Shown piece after piece: positions 52,089 through 60,907 of a stretch of 64,000 nucleotides of DNA (positions within the stretch are counted from its first letter, which is position 1; each line of letters starts with the position of its first letter). Source of the stretch: an uncultured Treponema sp. GTDB taxonomy: Bacteria; Spirochaetota; Spirochaetia; Treponematales; Treponemataceae. The stretch spans positions 62,001-126,000 of the forward strand of contig NZ_CAMHSK010000001.1 in the NCBI RefSeq assembly GCF_946187725.1, in the 5' to 3' direction. The position numbers and the translations under genes are program-made. The notes below the pieces were generated by a model that did not search any database, was not told the origin of the DNA, and was given only the letters and a program-made list of their open reading frames with translations.

Positions 52089-52165
52089 GTGAGACTGACA
52101 CGATTCGAACGTGCGACCTCCACCTCCGCAGGGTGGCGCTCTAATCCAACTGAGCTACAATCTCA
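52089..52165 (-). tRNA. tRNA-Arg (anticodon GCG)
   Basis: 77 nt; acceptor arms TGAGATT and AGTCTCA pair with one T-G. D-arm AGCTC/GAGC, anticodon arm CCACC-CTGCGGA-GGTGG with U33 and anticodon GCG, T-arm with GTTCGAATC. G34 instead of the near-universal A34 (ACG) is unusual for a bacterial CGN tRNA. Confidence 0.88.
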
Positions 52166-52200
52166 GAATGAACAACACTTTGGAAGAGTGATGTTTTTAA

Positions 52201-52285
52201 CGGAAGCGACAGGAGTTGAACCTGCCCACCCCTTACGGAAGTGACGGATTAGCAATCCGTTGTATTACCGCTCTACCACGCTTCC
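52201..52285 (-). tRNA. tRNA-Ser (anticodon GCT)
   Basis: 85 nt with a long variable arm as in class II tRNA. Acceptor GGAAGCG/CGCTTCC, discriminator G, anticodon arm ACGGA-TTGCTAA-TCCGT gives GCT for AGC/AGU. T-loop GTTCAACTC. Confidence 0.93.
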
Positions 52286-52305
52286 AATCTGCAATCATAA
52301 AAAAA

Positions 52306-52390
52306 CGGAGCGAGAGGGATTTGAACCCCCGATACCTTGCGGTATGCCGGTTTTCAAGACCGGTGCATTCAGCCTCTCTGCCATCGCTCC
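52306..52390 (-). tRNA. tRNA-Ser (anticodon TGA)
   Basis: 85 nt, class II. Acceptor GGAGCGA with TCGCTCC, discriminator G, anticodon arm CCGGT-CTTGAAA-ACCGG gives TGA for UCN codons, variable arm ATACCGCAAGGTAT. First of the three-tRNA cluster on this strand. Confidence 0.93.
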
Positions 52391-52474
52391 ATGAATGATG
52401 CTTAGATACTATATTACTTTTTCATCATTTGTGTCAATAGTTTTTCAAAAAAATAATCAAATTTTTCAATTTTT

Positions 52475-54343
52475 TTATTCATTATAGAATCTGAATCCGT
52501 TTTTGCCTGAATTTTTGACATTATACAAAGCTTTATCAGCGTTTTTGAATATTTCTTCGTATGAATGGCCGTGTTCCGGGAAAATGGCAATACCAATACT
52601 TGCGCTGACGCTGACCGTCGTTTTTTCGTCAAAATAATCTTCGCGCAGGAAGGTGCACATATTCTGGGCTTTTTCCTTGATGATTCGTGTTATTGTCTCC
52701 TCGTCAAGGTTGTTCCTGAATCTGAGCAGGATACAGAACTCGTCTCCACCAAATCGACTTATTAAATCTTTTTCGGAGAAGATGAGGGAGAGTTTTTTGG
52801 CTGTGTCTGTGATTGCCATGTCACCAATAAGATGACCGAGTGTGTCATTTACCTTCTTGAAATTGTCCAAGTCTACGATAAAGAGGGCACATCTGCGGCC
52901 GAGCAAATTTGTTTTGAGGAATTGCTTGATACGCTGCTCCATCGCGGTTTTGTTTAAAAGCCCTGTAAGCTTGTCCACTTCGGCGATTGATTTTAATTCC
53001 TGCTCGTGAAGAACCTGAGAATTTACATTTGTGATTGTTCCTATGGCTTTTCTTCTTTTTTCTTCGTCTTCTTTGATTAAGGTGCCTGAAATTTTAAGCC
53101 AAATGTACTCATTTTTGAAAGTCTTGTAGCGGAATTCACCGGAGTAGGTTCCTTTGCCTTTTTCCATTGCTGCACGGAAGTCTTTCATTATTGAAGCGTC
53201 ATCCGGGTGAATACGCTTGAAATATTCGTTTCTGATAAAATCCATCGGGAAATTTTTTCTTTCAGTGTTGAGTATGAAATGGGTGTCGCCGGAGAACACA
53301 ATTTCCTGTTTTTGTATGTCCTGTTCAAAAATCAATGTCTGATTTTGGCTGTTCGCAATCGTAAGTCTTTCGTTGTCTTTTTCTATTGATGAGGCCATTC
53401 TGAAAAGCGTGTAGACTACGCAGATAAACATGATGACCGTGAAAATAATGATTCCGAGAATTGCGTAAACCAAAATTGAAATGGTGAACTGCTGTTTAAG
53501 GATATAAGAATATGGAACAACGGAAATGATGTACCAGTTATTGATTCCTAGCGGCATATATGAAAAAAGCTTGTGTACGCCGTCACTGTCGCAGGTCATG
53601 AAACTTGAGCGGTTTTTAATCATGTCGGAGCGCATTTTATTGATTAGCGTGTCAGGGTTGTTTTTGACGCTGTTTTTGACGAGATCGAAGAGATTTATAT
53701 TGTAGAGATTTCGTTTTTTGTCGCGGTTACAAAGAATTACATTTCCATCGATGGCGACGATGTACATGTAGCTGTCGCCAGAAAACAGAGAAATTGTGAA
53801 CAGGTCTTTTAGAACACTGTAAGACAAAGTTCCGGTAATTAAGGCTTCTACGGACTTTTTGCGTTTTATGGGGTAGGTTAGTGTCAAAATTGGTTCAAGG
53901 TTCTCATCGACTTCAATTCGGTTTGAAACTTGCGGATTTCCGGTTTTGAATGTGTCGTAGAAGTAAGGTTTGTTGTATATGTTTGAGAGAGTTTGTCCGG
54001 TGTAATTGAAGCAGTCGCCGTCTTCGTTTGCCACGGCGATTTTTTTGAAATCACCGATGCCTTTCGTTGAAGATATTGCTTTTTTAAGGGCAGCATTGTC
54101 TTTTAAATCGACATTTTCAAAATAGCGTGCTTGACTTTCGAGCATGTTAAGTTGGTCGAAAAACTTTGACTGCAAGGACTGTGTATAAATCGCCTGGATG
54201 TCGGTAATATTGTTGATTGACATGTCGGTAAGTATGGAAGAAATTCTTTTTCTGAAGATGAAGAGCGATACACTTACCAGGGCCACAAGAATTATTATAG
54301 ATATTGCCAGAAAATAATTTCGGACATTTTTCTTTACTCGCAT
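52475..54343 (-). CDS. Membrane diguanylate cyclase with dCache and PAS domains
   Basis: A 622-residue sensor enzyme. A membrane segment near 10-28 (YFLAISIIILVALVSVSLFI) is followed by a dCache-type extracytoplasmic domain (GTLSYSVLKDLFTISLFSGD), a second segment near 285-315, a PAS domain near 345-445 (FPMDFIRNEYFKRIHPDDAS), and a GGDEF domain from about 455 (DKLTGLLNKTAMEQRIKQFL, SRFGGDEFCILLRF). The product inhibition site RxxD before GGDEF reads SEKD, so feedback control by c-di-GMP is probably lost. ATG 54343 lies 7 nt after TAATAT of a strong promoter without Shine-Dalgarno sequence. Confidence 0.93.
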   Translation of the reverse strand: MRVKKNVRNYFLAISIIILVALVSVSLFIFRKRISSILTDMSINNITDIQAIYTQSLQSKFFDQLNMLESQARYFENVDLKDNAALKKAISSTKGIGDFKKIAVANEDGDCFNYTGQTLSNIYNKPYFYDTFKTGNPQVSNRIEVDENLEPILTLTYPIKRKKSVEALITGTLSYSVLKDLFTISLFSGDSYMYIVAIDGNVILCNRDKKRNLYNINLFDLVKNSVKNNPDTLINKMRSDMIKNRSSFMTCDSDGVHKLFSYMPLGINNWYIISVVPYSYILKQQFTISILVYAILGIIIFTVIMFICVVYTLFRMASSIEKDNERLTIANSQNQTLIFEQDIQKQEIVFSGDTHFILNTERKNFPMDFIRNEYFKRIHPDDASIMKDFRAAMEKGKGTYSGEFRYKTFKNEYIWLKISGTLIKEDEEKRRKAIGTITNVNSQVLHEQELKSIAEVDKLTGLLNKTAMEQRIKQFLKTNLLGRRCALFIVDLDNFKKVNDTLGHLIGDMAITDTAKKLSLIFSEKDLISRFGGDEFCILLRFRNNLDEETITRIIKEKAQNMCTFLREDYFDEKTTVSVSASIGIAIFPEHGHSYEEIFKNADKALYNVKNSGKNGFRFYNE

Positions 54344-54350
54344 AAATTCT

Positions 54351-54379
54351 ATATTACATCTGAAATTTCAATCAGTCAA
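54351..54379 (-). promoter_or_regulatory. Promoter of the diguanylate cyclase, leaderless type
   Basis: On the minus strand TTGACT, 17 bp, TAATAT, then 7 nt to ATG 54343. Confidence 0.7.
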
Positions 54380-54468
54380 AATAATTTTTGCTTCTTAAAT
54401 TTTTCTTAAGCGTGGCGAACTGAAAAAATATTTTTTGAGACATTTTCGGTTTTTCTTTCAAAATCTGA

Positions 54469-54497
54469 TTGACATAAAATGAATGACAATCTATCAT
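54469..54497 (+). promoter_or_regulatory. nrdD promoter
   Basis: TTGACA, 17 bp, TATCAT; the start would lie about 14 bp before the first NrdR box. Confidence 0.65.
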
Positions 54498-54517
54498 CTT
54501 GTAAATCAGCGGAGAAA

Positions 54518-54564
54518 ACACTATAGATAGTGTCTTTTTGGCCAATAATGGGGTCTAGAGACAC
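54518..54564 (+). promoter_or_regulatory. NrdR boxes upstream of nrdD
   Basis: ACACTATAGATAGTGT at 54518-54533 is a near-perfect NrdR box. A degenerate second box around TCTAGA lies near 54549-54564, about three helical turns downstream as in known NrdR sites. NrdR represses ribonucleotide reductase genes when dATP is high. Confidence 0.8.
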
Positions 54565-54640
54565 TACAGAAAATTTAAAAAATGTCAAGCGTTTTTTCGC
54601 AAAAAAATAAAAAATGTCTTACGTTGGAGGGTAAAAGGGC

Positions 54641-56818
54641 ATGAAGATTATTAAACGCAACGGTGAAGAAGTCGTATTTGACATCAATAAAATCATTACG
54701 GCAATTTCAAAAGCGAACAATGAAGTTCCACCGTCGGAGCAGCTTGCAGGTACAACAATTTCAAGCATCGCGGACAATATCGAAAAACAGTGCGCTGCCG
54801 AAAATCACGAGATGAATGTCGAGGCTATTCAGGATTTAGTCGAAAAGGCAATCATGAAGGCAGGTGCTTTTGATATTGCAAAAAAATACATCACTTACCG
54901 ATACCAGCACCAGCTCATGCGTCGTGCCAATTCCACAGACTCTCAGATTCTCTCTCTTCTCGAATGTAACAACGAAGAGGTCAAACAGGAAAATTCCAAC
55001 AAAAACTCGACGGTTGTTTCTGTTCAGCGTGATTATATGGCTGGCGAAGTTTCCAAGGATATCACAAAGCGCTTCCTTCTTGATGAAGACATCGTAAAGG
55101 CTCATGAAGAGGGAATCCTTCATTTCCATGACGCTGACTATTTTGCTCAGCACATGCACAACTGTGATCTCGTAAATCTCGAAGATATGCTTCAGAACGG
55201 TACTGTCATTTCAGGAACCAAAATCGACACTCCGCACTCATTTTCAACAGCCTGTAACATTGCCACACAAATCATTGCGCAAGTTGCTTCTTCTCAGTAC
55301 GGCGGCCAGTCAATTTCACTTGCACACCTTGCTCCGTTCGTAGATGTGAGCCGCAAAAAATTCCAGCGAGAGACAATGCGCGTTGAGGAGCAGACAGGCG
55401 TAAAATTCACAGACGAGCAGTTCAACAAAATCGTCGAAATGCGAATCCGTGACGAAATTACTCGCGGTGTTCAGACAATTCAGTATCAGGTTGTCACCCT
55501 CATGACAACCAACGGTCAGTCTCCGTTCATCACAGTCTTCATGTACCTCAATGAGGCCAAAAATGAGCAGGAAAAGGCAGACCTCGCAATGATTATCGAA
55601 GAAATGCTCAAGCAGCGATATCAGGGCGTTAAAAACGAAAAAGGCTTCTGGGTCACACCTGCATTCCCGAAACTCATTTACGTTCTCGAACCGGACAACA
55701 TCGAACCAGGCTCAAAATATTATTCACTCACGGAACTTGCCGCAAAATGTACGGCACGCCGTCTGGTTCCGGATTACATTTCCGAAAAGAAGATGCTCGA
55801 ACTCAAAGTCGATGCAAACGGCAAAGGAAACTGTTATCCTTGCATGGGCTGTCGCTCATTCCTCACACCATATCTCGACGAGCATGGCAAACCAAAATAT
55901 TACGGCCGCTTCAATCAGGGCGTTGTAACTATCAACCTTGTTGATGTTGCATGTTCTTCAAATCGTGATTACAAAGCTTTCTGGGAAATCTTTGATGAGC
56001 GTCTTGAACTCTGTCACAAAGCTCTCTTGCGTCGTCATCAGCGTCTTTTGGGTACTCCAAGTGATGTCGCTCCAATTCTTTGGCAGCACGGTGCACTTGC
56101 CCGTCTCGAAAAAGGTGAAAAGATTGACAAACTTCTTTTTGGCGGATATTCAACAATTTCTCTCGGCTATGCCGGATTGTGCGAGTGTGTTCGTTTCATG
56201 ACTGGAAAACCTCACACTGACCCAAGTGCTACTCCTTTTGCAATCGAAATCATGAAGCACTTGAACGAAAAATGTGCTGAATGGCGTGAAGCTTCAAACA
56301 TTGCGTTCTCGCTTTACGGTACACCGCTTGAGTCAACAACTTACAAATTCGCTAAATGTCTTAAAAAGCGTTTTGGTGAAATTGAAGGTGTTACAGATAA
56401 AAACTACATTACAAACAGCTACCATGTTCATGTTACAGAACCGATGGACGCATTTACAAAACTCAGCTTTGAAAGTCAGTTCCAGGAGCTTTCTCCGGGC
56501 GGTGCTGTAAGCTATGTTGAGGTTCCAAATATGGAAAGCAACATTCCTGCTGTCATGACGCTTCTCAAACACATCTACGAGAACATCATGTATGCAGAGC
56601 TTAACACCAAATCTGACTGCTGCCAGAAATGTGGCTATACAGGTGAAATTCAAATCGTAACTGATAGCGACAATAAACTCATCTGGCAGTGTCCAAACTG
56701 CGGTAACAAAGACCAGGCAACAATGAATGTCGCACGACGCACTTGCGGCTATATCGGCACTCAGTACTGGAATCAGGGCCGCACTCAGGAAATCAAAGAG
56801 AGGGTGTTGCATTTGTAG
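54641..56818 (+). CDS. nrdD: Anaerobic ribonucleoside-triphosphate reductase (class III)
   Basis: Glycyl radical enzyme making deoxynucleotides without oxygen; 725 residues. An ATP-cone (KIIKRNGEEVVFDINKIITA) covers residues 1-95. The catalytic barrel contains ILHFHDADYFAQHMHNCDLV near 161-180 and NGQSPFITVFMYL near 290. The C-terminal zinc site has CCQKCGY near 653 and CPNCG near 685, and RTCGYIG holds the radical glycine at about residue 703. GGAGG precedes ATG 54641. nrdG follows after one base. The NrdR boxes, promoter and gene pair mark an anaerobe. Confidence 0.97.
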   Translation: MKIIKRNGEEVVFDINKIITAISKANNEVPPSEQLAGTTISSIADNIEKQCAAENHEMNVEAIQDLVEKAIMKAGAFDIAKKYITYRYQHQLMRRANSTDSQILSLLECNNEEVKQENSNKNSTVVSVQRDYMAGEVSKDITKRFLLDEDIVKAHEEGILHFHDADYFAQHMHNCDLVNLEDMLQNGTVISGTKIDTPHSFSTACNIATQIIAQVASSQYGGQSISLAHLAPFVDVSRKKFQRETMRVEEQTGVKFTDEQFNKIVEMRIRDEITRGVQTIQYQVVTLMTTNGQSPFITVFMYLNEAKNEQEKADLAMIIEEMLKQRYQGVKNEKGFWVTPAFPKLIYVLEPDNIEPGSKYYSLTELAAKCTARRLVPDYISEKKMLELKVDANGKGNCYPCMGCRSFLTPYLDEHGKPKYYGRFNQGVVTINLVDVACSSNRDYKAFWEIFDERLELCHKALLRRHQRLLGTPSDVAPILWQHGALARLEKGEKIDKLLFGGYSTISLGYAGLCECVRFMTGKPHTDPSATPFAIEIMKHLNEKCAEWREASNIAFSLYGTPLESTTYKFAKCLKKRFGEIEGVTDKNYITNSYHVHVTEPMDAFTKLSFESQFQELSPGGAVSYVEVPNMESNIPAVMTLLKHIYENIMYAELNTKSDCCQKCGYTGEIQIVTDSDNKLIWQCPNCGNKDQATMNVARRTCGYIGTQYWNQGRTQEIKERVLHL

Positions 56819-56819
56819 T

Positions 56820-57326
56820 ATGAACTACGGAGTCATCAAAAAAATCGATATTGCGGACGGCTTGGGCGTAAGGGTTTCGCTCTTTGTTTCAGGCTGTCGC
56901 AATCACTGTAAAGGTTGTCATAATCAAATTACATGGGATTTCAACTTCGGAAAGCCTTTCACAAAGGAAACCGAAGATGAAATAATTGAGGCACTTAAAC
57001 CGGCTCATATTGCAGGTCTTACCGTCTTGGGAGGAGAACCTTTTGAAGAAGAAAATCAAGAGGTTCTTGCACCGTTTCTGGAGCGTGTTAAAAAAGAGCT
57101 GCCAGAAAAAAACATCTGGTGTTATACGGGATATCTTTACGATAAAGATTTGCTCCCGCAGGACGGAAGAAAGCACACTCCGTTTACAAACAGGATGCTT
57201 GCCTGCATAAATGTTTTGATTGATGGACCATTTGTTGAAAGTCTTAAAGACCTCACGCTAAACTTCCGTGGGTCAAGAAATCAAAGAATAATTGATTTGG
57301 AACATAATTGTTTGATGAAGTTATAA
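56820..57326 (+). CDS. nrdG: Anaerobic ribonucleotide reductase activating protein
   Basis: Radical SAM activase that places the glycyl radical on NrdD; 168 residues from ATG 56820, one base after the nrdD stop. LFVSGCRNHCKGCHNQITWD near 20-39 holds the CxxxCxxC cluster motif, LTVLGGEPFEEENQ near 62 is the GGE SAM site. The length is normal. An intrinsic terminator follows directly. Confidence 0.96.
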   Translation: MNYGVIKKIDIADGLGVRVSLFVSGCRNHCKGCHNQITWDFNFGKPFTKETEDEIIEALKPAHIAGLTVLGGEPFEEENQEVLAPFLERVKKELPEKNIWCYTGYLYDKDLLPQDGRKHTPFTNRMLACINVLIDGPFVESLKDLTLNFRGSRNQRIIDLEHNCLMKL

Positions 57327-57328
57327 TA

Positions 57329-57374
57329 AAAAAGCTGTTTGCACTTTCTGTGAAGGTTGCAAACAGCTTTTTTT
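57329..57374. terminator. Bidirectional terminator between nrdG and pheS
   Basis: AAAGCTGTTTGCA and TGCAAACAGCTTT pair around a short loop, with A-rich and T-rich flanks on both sides. Confidence 0.92.
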
Positions 57375-57378
57375 ATCT

Positions 57379-58935
57379 CTAGAATTTTGCTTTTCTTAAT
57401 CGAACTTCTTCGATGTTTTCACTGAACAGTTCGCGGAGGTCGTTCAAGCCGAGTGCCATGAGAGCCATTCGGTCGATACCCATACCCCAGGCGAGGACAG
57501 GAACATCTACGCCCATTGATTTTGTAACTTCTGGTCGGAAAATACCTGCACCGCCAAGCTCGAACCAGCCCAAAACAGGGTGTTTGATATGAACTTCGAC
57601 AGACGGTTCTGTGAACGGGAAGTAGCCAGGAACATATTTAACTTCTGTTGCACCAGCAATTTCCTTTGCAAACATCTCAAGGAAGCCGAGCAAGGTGCGC
57701 AAGTTTACATCATCGCCCAAAACGATACCTTCTGTCTGATAGAAGTCGCTGAGGTGTGTGGCATCAACTTTGTCGTAGCGGAAACATCGTGCGATACCGA
57801 AGTATTTGCCCGGAATTTCTGCCTTGTGGAGCTGATGTGCTGAAAGGACTGTGCCCTGTGAGCGCAAAACCAAGCGGCGTGTGAATTCGTGGTCAAATTC
57901 ATAATTCCAACCACGGCTTCCTGTGTTGCCACCGTTTTTATGTGTGTTTGCTACATTTGAAAGCCACGGCTCTTCGATTTCTTTTGCGTGAGTCGGGTTT
58001 TTGATTCGGTAAACATCGTGAATGTCGCGTGCGGCGTGGAACTGTGGCATGAAGAGTGCATCACCGTTCCAGAATTCTGTTTCTACGAGCGGACCGTCAA
58101 ATTCCTGAAAACCGAGAGAGCAGAGCTTGTCTTTTACATGCTCCAGGAACTGAACATAAGGATTGGTGCGGCCCGGAATAATTCGTGCCGGCGGAATAGC
58201 GATATTGTAGCCGCGGAATGTGCCGTTTTTCCATTCGCCAGATGAAAGCATCTGCGGAGTGACAGCGCCAAGCTCATTACCAGTGATTCCGGCATTTTTA
58301 AGAGCGTTAACTACATCGGCCGCTTCAGGATTTAATTTATAGACGATTGTTTCGCGCTCAATGATTTTGAAAGGAGAATCTGCAGCTCCTCGTTTTTTAG
58401 CATAATTTGCGATGACTTTCTGTTCTTCGGCATTCAAAGAAGCGTGATCGAGCTGACCGTTTTCGGCTTTTGCGGCACGCTCAAAAAGTTCCGTTGCGAT
58501 TTTTATGTTGGCAGGAATTTCACTGCCAGAATATTCTGCTTTTTTCTCGGCATTCATTTTGAGGACGCCGGCTTTTGAGAGGGCACCAAAAGCAGAGCCT
58601 ACATCTTTCTGTTCAAGATTTGTTCCTGCTGCGATTTCAGGCAGGAGTTTTGCACCGTTTTCTTTGACAAAATTGATAATCCGCACTTCCGGGATGCCGT
58701 CTTTTGCGTAAGTTCTTCCCAAGTCGGTAATTTCATAGAATGTGTGCGGTGTTTTGCTTACGACTGAAAGTAATTCTTTTCCACCAAGCCAGCTGAATGC
58801 CTGATTTGTGTGACCTTCTTTATAGTCCAGCTCTTTCTGAAGTCTTTCTGATGTTAATTCGTCTTTGCTTGTATAGTTTAACAGAACTTTGATTTCAAGC
58901 GGGTGAAGGTTTTTTACGATGTTTTGAATGTCCAT
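57379..58935 (-). CDS. pheS: Phenylalanine--tRNA ligase alpha subunit, archaeal/eukaryotic type
   Basis: Catalytic subunit of PheRS; 518 residues from ATG 58935, against about 330-350 in typical bacteria. The first 220 residues are winged-helix domains (LHPLEIKVLLNYTSKDELTS, and LLPEIAAGTNLEQKDVGSAF) as in archaeal and eukaryotic alpha subunits. The catalytic core shows HVKDKLCSLGFQEFDGPLVE, FWNGDALFMPQFHAARDIHD, RLVLRSQGTVLSAHQLHK and WGMGIDRMALMALGLNDLRE (class II motif 3). An earlier TTG at 58947 is possible. pheT is 53 kb away in the window. Confidence 0.95.
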   Translation of the reverse strand: MDIQNIVKNLHPLEIKVLLNYTSKDELTSERLQKELDYKEGHTNQAFSWLGGKELLSVVSKTPHTFYEITDLGRTYAKDGIPEVRIINFVKENGAKLLPEIAAGTNLEQKDVGSAFGALSKAGVLKMNAEKKAEYSGSEIPANIKIATELFERAAKAENGQLDHASLNAEEQKVIANYAKKRGAADSPFKIIERETIVYKLNPEAADVVNALKNAGITGNELGAVTPQMLSSGEWKNGTFRGYNIAIPPARIIPGRTNPYVQFLEHVKDKLCSLGFQEFDGPLVETEFWNGDALFMPQFHAARDIHDVYRIKNPTHAKEIEEPWLSNVANTHKNGGNTGSRGWNYEFDHEFTRRLVLRSQGTVLSAHQLHKAEIPGKYFGIARCFRYDKVDATHLSDFYQTEGIVLGDDVNLRTLLGFLEMFAKEIAGATEVKYVPGYFPFTEPSVEVHIKHPVLGWFELGGAGIFRPEVTKSMGVDVPVLAWGMGIDRMALMALGLNDLRELFSENIEEVRLRKAKF

Positions 58936-58981
58936 TTTTAATTCCAAAATTTTAATAAATTTAGTTATCTATAATAAAAAA

Positions 58982-59069
58982 TTGCCACACTAATTCGTTA
59001 TTCCTACGGAATTCCAGTTACAGTCTGCAGCTGGATTTTTGCGTAGCAAAATCGAATCCGTGTGGCAAC
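58982..59069. repeat. Long imperfect hairpin between pheS and a secreted protein
   Basis: TTGCCACAC at the left pairs with GTGTGGCAA at the right, followed inward by AATTCG/CGAATC, and the interior holds ATTCCTACGGAATTCC, CTGCAG and TTTTGCGTAGCAAAA. It is a compact structured element upstream of pheS and downstream of the secreted-protein gene; it resembles the dispersed repeats in style but shares no long block. Confidence 0.6.
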
Positions 59070-59088
59070 CTTAAAATATTAACCTGCA

Positions 59089-59484
59089 TTATCGGTTAAA
59101 TTTAACATAAGACTGATAAGTTGCCCATTTCATGTTTTTATCGTCTTTGAAGTATTTAACTGAATCTTTGCGCAGATATTTGTAGCTGAAATACTGATTC
59201 TCTTTCTGGAAGTCCTGAAGGCAGGCAAGAACTGTATTCATTGCTTCGCCCTGATCGTAGGTGACGGCAACACAAGTGTAGTAAATATGAACTTCATCTG
59301 TGAGCGGTGTGTATTCAATAAGAACTTTTGCTGTCTTATTTGTTGTGTGCTGATCTTCAGGAACGATTGAACGAGTAGACACATCAACAAAGTTTGGATT
59401 CTTCTGAAGTTCTTCCAATTCATCTGCAAAAGTGACCCCTGCAAAGCAGAAGAGTGCTGCTATTACGGCTAGAATCTTTTTCAT
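59089..59484 (-). CDS. Secreted hypothetical protein
   Basis: A 131-residue protein with signal peptide MKKILAVIAALFCFAGVTFA and then DELEELQKNPNFVDVSTRSI. The mature part (KVLIEYTPLTDEVHIYYTCV, then YSYKYLRKDSVKYFKDDKN) is beta-rich with two cysteines (one in YTCVAV, one in LACL). No family recognised. AGGGGG precedes ATG 59484. It stands alone between the pheS gene and the rhomboid operon. Confidence 0.8.
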   Translation of the reverse strand: MKKILAVIAALFCFAGVTFADELEELQKNPNFVDVSTRSIVPEDQHTTNKTAKVLIEYTPLTDEVHIYYTCVAVTYDQGEAMNTVLACLQDFQKENQYFSYKYLRKDSVKYFKDDKNMKWATYQSYVKFNR

Positions 59485-59582
59485 AACATTCCCCCTATTT
59501 TACGCTGCATAAAAGCAGTGCTTCAAATGTTATATACAAATGAAACTTAAGACTAAGTAAAAAGTTACAAATAAGTAAAATC

Positions 59583-60266
59583 TTAAAAAGTCTTATACTC
59601 TAGTATTCTATCAGTTTCCATAAAAAAATCAAGCGTAACTTTGTATCTGCCGCTTTTCAGACCAATTTTTGGCGGTTCATACATGAATACTGTTCCGCTG
59701 ATTTCCTTTGGTTTTGATTTAATCCATTTGCGTTCGTAGCTGCGGACTGCATTTTTTAGAGCCTCGCTGCAAGCTTCCTTGATTCCGTCAAAGCCCTTTG
59801 CATAATTCGCATAGCCTTCACCCTTAATCTTTGCCTGAAGAATCGACTGCCATCCTTTGAAAATATGAATCTGCTCGTCTGAACGGCGGTATTCGACCCA
59901 GCAGTTAAGAATTGAATCTTCAATCCATGGTTTTGCGTATTGAATCGAGTTGATTTCGCTTTCAGAAAATTCAGTAACGGGCGAAAATTCAAAATATTCG
60001 GAAACGCCGCGTGCCTTATCGTAAGGAACATAAACAAATTTCCAGCCATAAACCATTCCGGAAAGTATAAAAGGCGAAATATCACGGATTTTTTTTATTG
60101 GAGTGGCAAATGAATCTTTATTAAGACTTTCAACGCCGGGGTAAGCTTCCATTGAAGCCCAGAGAGAAAAACGAACCATTCGTTCCTGGGAAACATCCTG
60201 TGCAAAAATCGGGAGAATCAGAATCATTAAATAGAGAAAAATTATCTTCTGTATGCGTCTTTCCAT
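59583..60266 (-). CDS. Secreted hypothetical protein after the rhomboid gene
   Basis: A 227-residue protein from ATG 60266, inside the end of the rhomboid gene by 25 bp. Signal peptide MERRIQKIIFLYLMILILPIF with cleavage near FAQDVS. Mature region includes FSLWASMEAYPGVESLNKDS, SGMVYGWKFVYVPYDKARGV and EGYANYAKGFDGIKEACSEA. No family recognised. It is the last gene of the four-gene operon that starts with the DUF5312 protein. The longer frame start at 60311 would lack a signal peptide at the N-terminus. Confidence 0.75.
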   Translation of the reverse strand: MERRIQKIIFLYLMILILPIFAQDVSQERMVRFSLWASMEAYPGVESLNKDSFATPIKKIRDISPFILSGMVYGWKFVYVPYDKARGVSEYFEFSPVTEFSESEINSIQYAKPWIEDSILNCWVEYRRSDEQIHIFKGWQSILQAKIKGEGYANYAKGFDGIKEACSEALKNAVRSYERKWIKSKPKEISGTVFMYEPPKIGLKSGRYKVTLDFFMETDRILEYKTF

Positions 60267-60907
60267 ATTGTGACCGGATGAATTCCCATGCGGACGATGA
60301 AATAAAGCCATGCAAAAACAAAGCCTGCCAGGTGTGTCATATGGGCAACATTGCTTGATGAAACAAACTGACTGACAAATTCAATTACGGCATATCCCAA
60401 AACCATGAGCGGTGCCGGAACTGGAATCAGTCCCCAGATGTAAATGATTGAACGCGGAAAAATGACCGCATAGGCAAAAAGAAGACCGTAAATTGCCCCG
60501 CTTGCACCTATTAATGAAATACCGAAAGTCCATGGCTGAATTCCGTTCGCAATCAAAAATCTTCCATAAAGGTAGTAAGCTCCCAGAGAAAAAAGCCCGC
60601 TTCCTACGCCAATTACAAAATACAAAAGAAGGAATTCTTTTGAACCGAGTGTTTTTTCGATTGTGCTTCCGAAAAGCAGAAGGGCAAGCATATTGAAGAA
60701 AAGATGGCTGATATCGCCGTGAATGAACATGTAAGTAAAAATCTGCCAGAAACGATGATAATAGACGATTCCAATGACATTCAGACCGAAAAACAGCCTG
60801 TTGATTCCAAGTGCCTGAAAGAGAAAATGAATGCCCGTATTTATCAGGATTATTACAAGTGATGCATTGAAAAAGGTGTATTTGAAAGGTTTTCTGAGAA
60901 GGTTCAT
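60242..60907 (-). CDS. Rhomboid family intramembrane serine protease
   Basis: A 221-residue protein with six hydrophobic segments. GASGAIYGLLFAYA near 134-147 holds the catalytic serine (GxSG), HMTHLAGFVFAWLYF near 191-205 the catalytic His, and YMFIHGDISHLFFNMLALLL near 56-75 the conserved His/Asn of segment 2. This is the core six-helix bacterial rhomboid without extra domains. ATG 60907 overlaps the diguanylate cyclase stop by one base (TAATG), so translation is coupled. The substrate might be another product of this operon, which is inference. Confidence 0.93.
   Translation of the reverse strand: MNLLRKPFKYTFFNASLVIILINTGIHFLFQALGINRLFFGLNVIGIVYYHRFWQIFTYMFIHGDISHLFFNMLALLLFGSTIEKTLGSKEFLLLYFVIGVGSGLFSLGAYYLYGRFLIANGIQPWTFGISLIGASGAIYGLLFAYAVIFPRSIIYIWGLIPVPAPLMVLGYAVIEFVSQFVSSSNVAHMTHLAGFVFAWLYFIVRMGIHPVTIWKDAYRR

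Larger units (their letters stand above)
54380..54640. other. Intergenic control region of nrdDG
   Basis: The whole gap between the two divergent genes is 54344-54640. Apart from the two promoters and the NrdR boxes it is AT-rich and holds no open frame. Confidence 0.6.
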
